Positions 36,815-44,717 of a stretch of 64,000 nucleotides of DNA are shown here, in pieces. The position numbers were made by a program, and so were the translations under genes. Below the pieces are notes generated by a model. That model ran no database searches, was not told where the DNA came from, and worked only from the letters and a program-made list of their open reading frames with translations. Position 1 is the stretch's first letter. Every line of letters begins with the position of its first letter. The DNA is from Microbacterium sp. SD291 (lineage in GTDB: Bacteria > Actinomycetota > Actinomycetes > Actinomycetales > Microbacteriaceae): NCBI RefSeq assembly GCF_017355365.1, contig NZ_JADIJR010000007.1:1-64000 (forward strand), given 5' to 3'.

Positions 36815-38059
36815 CTATGAATCCGCCAACGCCGGCGCATGCTCGAGCGCGCCGTCGACCCTGCCCATCCGCCACACGCTCGGGATCAGCATGGTGCCGA
36901 GTGCCACGACCGCGTACACGACCGCCGAGCCGACCAGCAGCGAGGTCGGGTCGACCTGGCCGATCAGCCAGCCGAACGCGAGCGTGCCGATCGGCATCGC
37001 CACGAAGCTCGCGAGCATGTCGTAGCTCGCGACGCGGGACAGCTTGTCGCCGGGGATCTGCTCCATCTCGGTGACGTTCCACCCCGTGTTGAAGATCTCC
37101 ACGCCCGCGCCTGCGACGAACGCCGCGATCGCGACGAACAGCGCATGCGGGTACAGGCCGAGCATGGCCAGCGGGATCGCGAGCGCGCTGACCGCGAGCA
37201 TCCCCCATCGAAGGGGACGGCGCAGCGGCAGCCACATCAGGATCAGCGTCATCACGAGGATGCCCGCGCCCTCGGCGCTCAGCACCCAGCCCCAGCCCGT
37301 GATGCCCAGCCGTGGGTCGTTCTTGGCGATGTAAGGTCCGGCGACACCCCAGGCGCCGATGTGGATCGCGTTGAGGAGCATGAACGCGAGGCAGATGCTC
37401 CACATCCACGTGCGTGACCAGAACTCGTGCCAGCCGGTGCGCAGGTCGCGGAAGAAGCTCGAGCCGGAGGGAGCGGGTGCGGGCAGCCGCACCATCGCGA
37501 GCAGCACGATCGCGATCGCCCATCCGGCGGCCTGGACGACCATCACCCAGGCGGGGCCCGCCGTCGCGACGAGGATTCCGGCCACGATCGGGCCGCCGAT
37601 CGTCGTCGCGGAGCGCACGAAGGAGAGCATCGCGTTCGCCTGCTGCAGGTGCGCCGGCGTCGTCAGCTGCGGGATGATGCCCTGCATGGCGGGCATCACG
37701 AAGGCGGAGGAGGCGCCGTTCACCGCCGCCAGGAGCGCCAGAAGCGGCACCGTCGCAGCGCCCGTGAACAGCAGAGCCGCCATTGTGCCGATCGAGAGGA
37801 TGTCGATCACGTAGCACGACTGGATCACGAGCGCCCGCGGCAGGCGGTCGGCGACGACTCCGCCGAAGATGAGGAAGACCACGTTCGCGAGCGTGAAGAC
37901 CGTGAGCACGATCGCGAGAGACTCCGGGGCGTTGTCGATCCCGAGCACCGCGAACGCGAGCGCGATCGAGGACATCGAGCCGGTGATCATGGTGATCGCG
38001 CGGGCGAGGAAGAACCACCGGAACCCGCGGTCCTGCATCGCGGCGAGGCCGCGCATCAT
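36815..38059 (-). CDS. MFS exporter
   Basis: 414 residues with twelve predicted membrane helices. The motif-A-like loop between helices 2 and 3 is FGGVVADRLPRALVIQSCYV, with a second half at GWLIGQVDPTSL. The overall pattern (RWFFLARAITMITGSMSSIALAFAVLGI at the N-terminus) is that of the MFS_3/EntS-like drug or siderophore exporters. The ATG at 38059 starts immediately before the first helix. The substrate is not evident, and no regulator is adjacent. Confidence 0.83.
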   Translation of the reverse strand: MMRGLAAMQDRGFRWFFLARAITMITGSMSSIALAFAVLGIDNAPESLAIVLTVFTLANVVFLIFGGVVADRLPRALVIQSCYVIDILSIGTMAALLFTGAATVPLLALLAAVNGASSAFVMPAMQGIIPQLTTPAHLQQANAMLSFVRSATTIGGPIVAGILVATAGPAWVMVVQAAGWAIAIVLLAMVRLPAPAPSGSSFFRDLRTGWHEFWSRTWMWSICLAFMLLNAIHIGAWGVAGPYIAKNDPRLGITGWGWVLSAEGAGILVMTLILMWLPLRRPLRWGMLAVSALAIPLAMLGLYPHALFVAIAAFVAGAGVEIFNTGWNVTEMEQIPGDKLSRVASYDMLASFVAMPIGTLAFGWLIGQVDPTSLLVGSAVVYAVVALGTMLIPSVWRMGRVDGALEHAPALADS

Positions 38060-38110
38060 CGGGGGCCGTCGAGTCTCAGCATCCGATCATCCTGCCATGA
38101 GCAGGGAGCG

Positions 38111-38914
38111 TCAGTAGCTCGCGCGCGCCGTCTCGTCGGTGGCCGGGATGAAGCGGGCGGCCAGCGCCTCGGATGCCCGCGCCAGCAGCGCCACGTCGGC
38201 ACCCACCGCGACGAAGTCGGCGCCCGCCGCGATGTACGCGTCGGCGGCGACGGGGTCGAACGCGTTCACGCCCACGGGCTTGCCCGCGCCCTTGACCGCG
38301 ACGAACACGCGCTCGACCGCGGACACCACGTCCGGATGCGTCTGCTGGCCGAGCAGCCCCATGGAGGCCGACAGGTCGGACGGACCGACGAAGATCGCGT
38401 CGACGCCGTCGACGGCGGCGATCTCGGCCGCAGCATCAACCCCGGCCGCCGTCTCGATCTGCACGGTCAGCGATGTGTGCTGGGCCGAATCGGCGAGGTA
38501 GCCGTCGACCCGGTTCCAGCGTGCGCTGCGGGCCAGCGCGCTGCCCACGCCCCGGATGCCCTCCGGCGGGTATCGGGTCGCCGAGACCGCACTCCGCGCC
38601 TCGTCGGCGGTGGAGACCATCGGCACGATGAGGTTCTGGGCGCCGAGATCGAGCACCTGCTTGATGGCGACGGGATCGCCCCACGGCACGCGAACCACCG
38701 GCGTGATCGGATAGGCCGCGGCGACCTGCAGCTGCAGGAGCACGGACTCCAGCGTGTTCGCCGAATGCTCCATGTCGAGCAGGAGCCAATCGAGGCCCGA
38801 CCCTGCGGCCACCTCGGTGATCAGCGGGCTGCCGGAGCAGGCCCACATCCCGATGAGCGGGCGCTCGGCTCCGGCGAGCTGCTCGCGGAAGGAGGCGGCT
38901 AGACGAAGCGGCAT
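38111..38914 (-). CDS. hpaI: 4-Hydroxy-2-oxoheptane-1,7-dioate aldolase (HpcH/HpaI family)
   Basis: A 267-residue class II aldolase, last step of the homoprotocatechuate pathway, splitting the C7 hydroxy-oxo acid to pyruvate and succinate semialdehyde. Key blocks are LIGMWACSGSPLITEVAAGSGLDWLLLDMEHS near residue 20-50, TPVVRVPW, VPMVSTADEARSAVSATRYPPEGIRG, the metal-binding VQIETAAGVDAAAEI, and FVGPSDLSASMG. It starts 16 bases inside the end of the hydratase gene and closes the operon. Confidence 0.92.
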   Translation of the reverse strand: MPLRLAASFREQLAGAERPLIGMWACSGSPLITEVAAGSGLDWLLLDMEHSANTLESVLLQLQVAAAYPITPVVRVPWGDPVAIKQVLDLGAQNLIVPMVSTADEARSAVSATRYPPEGIRGVGSALARSARWNRVDGYLADSAQHTSLTVQIETAAGVDAAAEIAAVDGVDAIFVGPSDLSASMGLLGQQTHPDVVSAVERVFVAVKGAGKPVGVNAFDPVAADAYIAAGADFVAVGADVALLARASEALAARFIPATDETARASY

Positions 38915-39687
38915 TCGATCGTTCCCATCGGTCCGTAGTCGCACAGCACCTCGTCGCCGCGCGACACCCACATCGGGCGCGTGAACGATCCTGCCAGGAT
39001 GATCTCTCCCGCCTCCAGACGCGCGCCGTGCTGGTGGAACTTGTTCGCCAGCCACGCCACTCCGGTCGCGGGGTGGTTCAGCACTCCGGCGGCGACGCCG
39101 GTCTCCTCGATCTCGCCGTTCTTGAACAGCAGCCCGGGCACCCAGCGCAGGTCGATCTCGTCGGGGCGCTTGCGCACGGCGCCGAGCACCATCGCGCCGT
39201 AGGCGGCGTTGTCGCTGATCGTGTCGACGATCGTGCGGCCCTCGAGCTCGATGTGCGAGTTCAGCACCTCGAGCGCGGGCACCGCGTAGTCGATCGCCGC
39301 GAGGGCGTCGTCGAGCGTGCAGTCCGGGCCCTCGAGCGGATGCTTGAGCACGAACGCGAGCTCGACCTCGATGCGCACGTTCGAGAAGTGGTCGACCGGG
39401 ATCTCGGCGCCCGACTCGTACACGGTGTCGTCGAACATGACGCCGAAGTCGGGCTCGGTGATCCCCGTCGCCTGCTGCATCGCCTTCGACGTGAGGCCGA
39501 TCTTGCGTCCGACGAGCTTGCGGCCGGCATCGATCTGCGAATCCCGCCAGACGCCCTGGATCGCGTAGGAGTCCTCGACCGTCGCCTCCGGGAACCGCGC
39601 GGTGATCCGCGGGATCACGCCGTGCGTGCGGTCGGCCTCGGCCAGCTCCGCGGCGATCTGCGCGATGGTCTCCGCGGGGAGAGTCAC
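38899..39687 (-). CDS. hpaH: 2-Oxo-hept-3-ene-1,7-dioate hydratase
   Basis: A 262-residue member of the MhpD/FAH-like hydratase fold that adds water to 2-oxohept-3-enedioate before the aldolase. Landmarks are YAIQGVWRDSQIDAGRKLVGRKIGLTSKAMQ near residue 40-70, the metal site EPDFGVMFDD, and VRIEVELAFVLKHPLEG near 105. A distal GEIILAGSFTRPMWVSRGDEV follows near the end. The start is a GTG at 39687 that overlaps the stop of hpaD (GTGA), giving MTLPAETIAQIAAEL. Confidence 0.9.
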   Translation of the reverse strand: MTLPAETIAQIAAELAEADRTHGVIPRITARFPEATVEDSYAIQGVWRDSQIDAGRKLVGRKIGLTSKAMQQATGITEPDFGVMFDDTVYESGAEIPVDHFSNVRIEVELAFVLKHPLEGPDCTLDDALAAIDYAVPALEVLNSHIELEGRTIVDTISDNAAYGAMVLGAVRKRPDEIDLRWVPGLLFKNGEIEETGVAAGVLNHPATGVAWLANKFHQHGARLEAGEIILAGSFTRPMWVSRGDEVLCDYGPMGTIECRFV

Positions 39688-40850
39688 AGCTGGTGACCCA
39701 GCTTGTACTCGCCCTGCTTCCACTCGGGCATGGACTCCTCGCCCTCGTCGGGGCGGGTGTACGAGAAGCCGTCGGCGCCGATGGTCACCGCCATCTCCGA
39801 GGTGTCGGTGCGGGCGACGACCGGCTGCGGGTTGCCGTCGAGGTCGAGCACGAGGCTCGCATCGGTGTACCAGGACGGGACGACGGGGTTGCCCCACCAG
39901 TCGCGGCGCTGGTTGTCGTGCACGTCCCAGGTGATGACGGGGTTGTCCGGGTCGCCGGTGTAGTAGTCCTGCGTGTAGACCTCGACGCGGTGGCCGTCGG
40001 GGTCGCGCAGGTACAGGTAGAACGCGTTGCTCACACCGTGCCGGCCGGGGCCGCGCTCGATCGCGTCCGAGCGGCGGAGCGCGCCGAGCTTGTCGCAGAT
40101 CGCGAGGATGTTGTGCTTCTCGTGCGTCGCGAAGCACACGTGGTGCATGCGCGGGCCGTCGCCGCCGGTCATGGCGGTGTCGTGCACGGTGGGCTTGCGG
40201 CGCATCCACGCGGCGTACACTGTGCCCTCGTCGTCCTGGATGTCCTCCGTGACGCGGAAGCCGAGGTCCTGCATGAACTTCACGGCGCGCGGCACGTCGG
40301 GGGTGACCTGGTTGAAGTGGTCGAGTCGCACGAGCTCGCCGGGGATGTGCAGGTCGTAGCGCCACGACATCCGCTCGACGTGGTCGGTCTGGTGGAAGAA
40401 CTCGTACGGGAAGCCGAGCGGGTCGACCACGCGCACCGAGTCGCCGATGCCCTTGACGAAGCCGTTCTCGTTGCGGCGGACCTCGCAGCCGAGCTCGGTG
40501 TAGAACTCGACCGCGCGGTCGAGGTCCGCAGGCTCCCGCACGCGGTAGGAGAACGCCGCGACGGCGGCGACGGGGCCCTTGCGCAGCACCAGGTTGTGGT
40601 GGATGAACTCCTCGGTGGAGCGGAGGTAGATCGCCTCGTCGTCCTCCTCTGTCACGTACAGGCCGAGGATGTCGACGTAGAACACCCGGGAGGCCGCGAG
40701 GTCGGTGACGACCAGTTCCATGTAGGCGCAGCGCAGCACGTCCGGCGGCGTGCTCGTCGGGGTCGGGGTGGGGTTGTCGGGGTGGATGGGCGCCTCCTGG
40801 CTCACGTAGAAGCCGGAGGAGGTCTGCGTCATTTCTTGGCGGTTCGTCAT
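39684..40850 (-). CDS. hpaD: 3,4-Dihydroxyphenylacetate 2,3-dioxygenase
   Basis: A 388-residue type I extradiol dioxygenase that opens the ring of homoprotocatechuate to 5-carboxymethyl-2-hydroxymuconate semialdehyde. It closely matches the Brevibacterium/Arthrobacter enzymes in layout: two tandem vicinal-oxygen-chelate domains, metal ligands in RLDHFNQV (His), MHHVCFATHEKHN (His) and DGHRVEVYTQDYY (Glu), and the C-terminal lid region WYTDASLVLDLDG. The metal may be Fe(II) or Mn(II). The start at 40850 gives MTNRQEMTQTSSGFYVSQEA; a later Met (residue 7) is also possible. Confidence 0.95.
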   Translation of the reverse strand: MTNRQEMTQTSSGFYVSQEAPIHPDNPTPTPTSTPPDVLRCAYMELVVTDLAASRVFYVDILGLYVTEEDDEAIYLRSTEEFIHHNLVLRKGPVAAVAAFSYRVREPADLDRAVEFYTELGCEVRRNENGFVKGIGDSVRVVDPLGFPYEFFHQTDHVERMSWRYDLHIPGELVRLDHFNQVTPDVPRAVKFMQDLGFRVTEDIQDDEGTVYAAWMRRKPTVHDTAMTGGDGPRMHHVCFATHEKHNILAICDKLGALRRSDAIERGPGRHGVSNAFYLYLRDPDGHRVEVYTQDYYTGDPDNPVITWDVHDNQRRDWWGNPVVPSWYTDASLVLDLDGNPQPVVARTDTSEMAVTIGADGFSYTRPDEGEESMPEWKQGEYKLGHQL

Positions 40851-40877
40851 GTCAGCGTCCTTGCTAGCGGTGGCGGG

Positions 40878-42416
40878 TCAGCGGGGGTCCGGGTCGTCCA
40901 GGTCGGTGGCCCCGTGCGGATCCTGCTTGCCGAAGGTCGGGTTGTGTGCGCCGCCCAGCGTGATGTGCACGCTCTGCTGGTCGGTGTAGAAGTCGATCGA
41001 GCGGTAGCCGCCCTCGTGGCCGAGGCCCGAGGCCTTCACGCCGCCGAACGGGGTCCGGAGGTCGCGCACGTTGTTCGAGTTCAGCCACACCATCCCTGCC
41101 TCGACGGACTGCGCGAAGTTGTGCGCGCGCGTCAGGTCGTTGGTCCAGATGTACGCGGCGAGGCCGTACTTCGTGTTGTTCGCGAGCGCGAGCGCCTCTT
41201 CATCCGAGTCGAACGGGGTGATCGCGACCACGGGGCCGAAGATCTCCTCCTGGAAGATCCGGGCGTCGGGGGAGACGTCGGCGAACACGGTCGGTGCGAC
41301 GAAGTTGCCCTCCTCGAAGCCCTCCGGACGCCCGCCGCCGGCGACGAGACGGCCCTCGGACTTGCCGATCTCGACGTAGCTCATCACCTTGTCGTAGTGC
41401 TCGGGGTGCACGAGCGCGCCGACCTCGGTCGACGGGTCGTGCGGGTAGCCGACCTTGACGCGCTTCGCCTGGGCGGCGTACCGCTCGACGAACTCCTCGT
41501 AGATCGCGCGCTCGACCATGATGCGGCTTCCGGCGGTGCAGCGCTCGCCGTTGAGGGAGAAGACGCCGAAGATGGTGGCGTCGACCGCGGCCTCGAGGTC
41601 GGCGTCGGCGAAGACGACGGCCGGCGACTTGCCGCCGAGTTCCATCGACAGCCCCTTGAGGAACGGGGCGGCGTTGCCGAAGATGATCTGGCCGGTGCGG
41701 CTCTCGCCGGTGAACGAGATCAGCGGCACATCCGGGTGCTTCACCAGGGCGTCACCGGCATCCTCGCCGAGGCCGTTGACGAGGTTGAAGACGCCTGCTG
41801 GCAGGCCCGCCTCCTCGAAGATCCCGGCCCAGAGGGATGCCGAGAGCGGGGTGAACTCGGCCGGCTTCAGCACCACCGTGTTGCCGGTCGCGAGGGCGGG
41901 GCCGAGCTTCCAGGACTCGAGCATGAACGGCGTGTTCCACGGCGTGATGAGGCCGGCGACGCCGATCGGCTTGCGGTTGACGTAGTTCATCTGCTTGCCG
42001 GGCACCTTGTAGGCGTCGTCGGCCTGCGCGACGATCAGGTCGGCGAAGAAGCGGAAGTTCTCGGCGGCACGGCGGGCCTGGCCGAGGGCCTGGGTGATCG
42101 GCAGACCGGAGTCGAACGACTCGAGCTCGGCGAGACGCGCGTCGCGCGACTCGACGATGTCGGCGATCCGGTGCAGCACTCGACTCCGCTCGCGCGGCAG
42201 CATCCGCGGCCAGGGGCCCTCGTCGAAGGCGCGCTTGGCCGCGGCCACCGCGAGATCGATGTCGGCCTTCTTGCCTGCCGCCGCCGTCGTGTAGGTCTTG
42301 TTCGTCACCGGGTCGAGCACGTCGAACGTGTCGCCGTCGGTCGAATCGACGAAGGCGCCGTCGATGTAGTGCTGGATGTGGTCGGGCAGATCGGCGGGGA
42401 TGCGGGAATCGGTCAT
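40878..42416 (-). CDS. hpaE: 5-Carboxymethyl-2-hydroxymuconate semialdehyde dehydrogenase
   Basis: A 512-residue NAD-dependent aldehyde dehydrogenase that oxidises the ring-cleavage product. It contains the full set: TPWNTPFMLESWKLGPALAT with the oxyanion Asn, VLKPAEFTPLSA, SFTGESRTGQ, catalytic Glu in LSMELGGKSPAVVFADADL and catalytic Cys in NGERCTAGSRIMVE, with C-terminal FGGVKASGLGHEGGYRSIDFY. The stretch HITLGGAHNPTFGKQDPHGA is a usual HpaE tail. The start ATG overlaps the GntR stop (ATGA); hpaD begins 27 bases after its stop. Confidence 0.94.
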   Translation of the reverse strand: MTDSRIPADLPDHIQHYIDGAFVDSTDGDTFDVLDPVTNKTYTTAAAGKKADIDLAVAAAKRAFDEGPWPRMLPRERSRVLHRIADIVESRDARLAELESFDSGLPITQALGQARRAAENFRFFADLIVAQADDAYKVPGKQMNYVNRKPIGVAGLITPWNTPFMLESWKLGPALATGNTVVLKPAEFTPLSASLWAGIFEEAGLPAGVFNLVNGLGEDAGDALVKHPDVPLISFTGESRTGQIIFGNAAPFLKGLSMELGGKSPAVVFADADLEAAVDATIFGVFSLNGERCTAGSRIMVERAIYEEFVERYAAQAKRVKVGYPHDPSTEVGALVHPEHYDKVMSYVEIGKSEGRLVAGGGRPEGFEEGNFVAPTVFADVSPDARIFQEEIFGPVVAITPFDSDEEALALANNTKYGLAAYIWTNDLTRAHNFAQSVEAGMVWLNSNNVRDLRTPFGGVKASGLGHEGGYRSIDFYTDQQSVHITLGGAHNPTFGKQDPHGATDLDDPDPR

Positions 42417-43099
42417 CAGGCTTCTCCAGGATTGTGGTGGTTGCGGGTGTGCAGCGCCGCGAGGAATGCGTCCCTCGTGCGCCAGCGGTGGTTGCGGGCG
42501 GCGAGCTCGATCTCGAGGGGGTCTGCACCCTCTCGGATCAGCTCGAGGATCTGGGCGTGCTCGTCGACGGAGTGCTGGGCTCTGCCTGGCACGTAGGCGA
42601 ACGTGGAATCGCGGATGCCGGAGAGGCGCGACCAGCCGCGATGCACGAGGTCGAGCAGATGCGGGTTGGGACACGGCTCGAACAGCAGCGAATGGAACTG
42701 GCGGTTCAGCTCGGTGAACGCGTGCGCATCGAGGTGGTCGAGCATCGCGTGCATCCGCTCGTTGACCTTCGCGGCGGCGTCCAGCGCCTTCGCGTCGAGG
42801 AAGGGCGCGGACAGTGCCGTCGCCGCGCCTTCGACGAGGCCGAGCGTCTGCATGGTGTGCGCGTATTCGCTCTCGTCGACGAGGGTGACTCTGGCGCCCA
42901 CGTTGCGCTCGAACGTGACCAGTCCCTCCGCCTCGAGCCGGCGGATCGCCTCGCGCACGGGCACGACGCTCATTCCGAGCTCATCGGCGATCGAGCCGAG
43001 CACGAGGCGGTAGCCGGGGCCGAAGGCGTGGCCCGCGATCCGCGAGCGGATCCAGGCGTAGGCCTGCTCCGACTTGCTGGCGCTCGCGAGGGTGGTCAC
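42416..43099 (-). CDS. GntR-family (FCD) regulator of the hpa operon
   Basis: 227 residues. A winged HTH with RLVLGSIADELGMSVVPVREAIRRLEAEGLV at about 30-62 is followed by an all-helical FCD effector domain whose metal-site residues are seen in HAFTELNRQFHSLLF and DEHAQILELI. It starts with GTG at 43099, overlapping the FAH-RraA stop (GTGA), and its own stop overlaps hpaE. It is therefore transcribed inside the operon that it presumably represses, an autoregulated arrangement. The inducer is probably homoprotocatechuate or a pathway intermediate; this is inference. Confidence 0.88.
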   Translation of the reverse strand: MTTLASASKSEQAYAWIRSRIAGHAFGPGYRLVLGSIADELGMSVVPVREAIRRLEAEGLVTFERNVGARVTLVDESEYAHTMQTLGLVEGAATALSAPFLDAKALDAAAKVNERMHAMLDHLDAHAFTELNRQFHSLLFEPCPNPHLLDLVHRGWSRLSGIRDSTFAYVPGRAQHSVDEHAQILELIREGADPLEIELAARNHRWRTRDAFLAALHTRNHHNPGEA

Positions 43100-44574
43100 T
43101 TCCCGGCCCCTCCGCTCATGGCGTCCGCGTATTTCGCGCGCCATTCGGCGTTCATCGGGAACAGGCCGTCGACGGGGTGGCCGGCAGCGACCTGTTCGGC
43201 GATCCAGGCGTCCTCGACCTCCTGCGCGATGGCGTCGTCGGCGACCTCGGCCGCGAGGGCGGGCGGGATGACGATCACGCCGTCGCCGTCGCCCACGATG
43301 ATGTCGCCCGGCTGCACCGTCGCGCCGCCGCAGGCGATCGTGACGTCGACGTCCCAGGGGACGTGCTTGCGGCCGAGCACCGACGGGTGCGCGCCGCGCG
43401 AGAACACCGGCAGGCCGATCTCGGCGACCGCATCGAAGTCCCTGACGCCGCCGTCGGTGACGACGCCTGCGGCACCGCGCGCCTTCGCACGGAGGGCGAG
43501 GATGTCGCCGAGCGTGCCGGTGCTGTCGTCGCCGCGGGCCTCGATCACGATGATCTCGCCCTCGTTCACCGCGTCGAACGCGCGCTTCTGCGCGTTGTAG
43601 CCGCCGCCGTGGCTCTTGAAGAGATCCTCCCGGAACGGCACGAAGCGCAGCGTCTTCGCCGTTCCGACGATCTTGGTGCCGGCGATGTTCGCGGCGACGC
43701 CGTCGATGAAGCAGGAGTGATGACCGCGCTTGCGCAGCTGCGCCGAAAGCCCGGCCGTGGGGGCCTCGAGGAGCTTGGCGCGGAGCTCGGGGGACATGCC
43801 TCCTGCCGTCGCCGGCGCCTCCTCGGGCGGCAGGCCGGCCTCTTCGCGTGAGCCCCACGCCTCAGTCCGCTGCAGGTCGTCGACCGCAGGAAGCGACCCG
43901 AGCGCCTCGTCGAAGGGGACATCGCCCTGCGTGACGGTCGTGACCAGCCGGCCGGAGGTCGGGGCGCCGGGAGCATCCGGAGCATCCACCTCGATCTCGA
44001 CCACGTCGCCCGGCACGATCACCGACGAACCCGCCGGAGTGCCGGTGAGGATCACGTCGCCGGGCTCCAGGGTGAAGTGCTGCGACAGGTCGGCGACCAG
44101 CTGCGCGAGCGGGAAGATGAGCCCGGCGGTGGTGTCGTCCTGCCGGACCTCGCCGTTCACCCAGGCGCGTACGCGGAGGGCTGACGGGTCGACCGCGCGG
44201 GCGTCGATGAGATCGGGGCCGAGCGGGGTGTAGCCGTCGCCGCCCTTGGAGCGGACGTTCGATCCCTTGTCGTTCGCGCGGAGGTCGTAGAGCCCGAGGT
44301 CGTTCGACGCGGTGACCCAGCCGACGTGATCCCACGCGTCCGCCAGGGAGACGTGACGGGCCTCGGTCCCGATGATCAGCGCGATCTCGCCCTCGAAGGC
44401 GAGCAGCTCGGTTCCGGCCGGCCTCTCGACGGTGCCGCCGGTGACGCCCACTGAGCTCGCCGGCTTGAAGAAGTAGGAGGGGGCCGCCGGTCGCCGGCCG
44501 CGCTGGTCAGCGCGTGAGGCGTAACTCAGGTGGATCGCGATGATCTTGCCGGGGCGGGGGATGGATGCCGTCAC
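43096..44574 (-). CDS. Fusion of fumarylacetoacetate-hydrolase domain and RraA-like aldolase/decarboxylase domain
   Basis: 492 residues. Residues 1-225 are a FAH-fold domain with FFKPASSVGVTGG, the metal-binding AFEGEIALIIG near residue 60 and VILTGTPAGSSVIVPGDVVEIEV near 185. After a linker (REEAGLPPEEAPATAGG), residues about 255-470 form an RraA/HMG-aldolase-like domain with GTAKTLRFVPFRED, DSTGTLGDILALRAKARGAAG and VVTDGGVRDFDA (the arginine/aspartate active-site pattern of this family). In the hpa pathway the FAH part corresponds to HpaG (decarboxylation of 5-oxopent-3-ene-1,2,5-tricarboxylate and isomerisation). The RraA domain may take the decarboxylase share. It starts with GTG after GAGGAGG and heads the operon. 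Confidence 0.85.
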   Translation of the reverse strand: MTASIPRPGKIIAIHLSYASRADQRGRRPAAPSYFFKPASSVGVTGGTVERPAGTELLAFEGEIALIIGTEARHVSLADAWDHVGWVTASNDLGLYDLRANDKGSNVRSKGGDGYTPLGPDLIDARAVDPSALRVRAWVNGEVRQDDTTAGLIFPLAQLVADLSQHFTLEPGDVILTGTPAGSSVIVPGDVVEIEVDAPDAPGAPTSGRLVTTVTQGDVPFDEALGSLPAVDDLQRTEAWGSREEAGLPPEEAPATAGGMSPELRAKLLEAPTAGLSAQLRKRGHHSCFIDGVAANIAGTKIVGTAKTLRFVPFREDLFKSHGGGYNAQKRAFDAVNEGEIIVIEARGDDSTGTLGDILALRAKARGAAGVVTDGGVRDFDAVAEIGLPVFSRGAHPSVLGRKHVPWDVDVTIACGGATVQPGDIIVGDGDGVIVIPPALAAEVADDAIAQEVEDAWIAEQVAAGHPVDGLFPMNAEWRAKYADAMSGGAGK

Positions 44575-44606
44575 GGATGCGCCTCCTCGCGCTCTTCGTC
44601 GAAGCC

Positions 44607-44654
44607 TTGTGCGTCGTATTCGAAATCATATATCATCGTGACATCGATCGGCAA
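44607..44654. promoter_or_regulatory. Overlapping divergent promoters of the hpa operon and the MHS transporter
   Basis: Rightward: TTGTGC (44607-44612), 18 bases, TATCAT (44631-44636). Leftward: TTGCCG (44654-44649), 18 bases, TATGAT (44630-44625). The two -10 boxes abut, forming ATCATATATCAT. A single bound GntR dimer there would block both directions. The region is conspicuously AT-rich within 70% GC surroundings. Confidence 0.6.
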
Positions 44655-44717
44655 GCATCGGCGGAAGCCAGGGGATGCACGCCGTGACAACGCCGTCACA
44701 ACCTAAGGAGACACCCC

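Noticed and set aside
39693-42596. 967-codon open frame opposite hpaD and hpaE
   Set aside because: Despite its length it has no start signal or recognisable domain, while the opposite strand encodes two complete enzymes with all catalytic residues.
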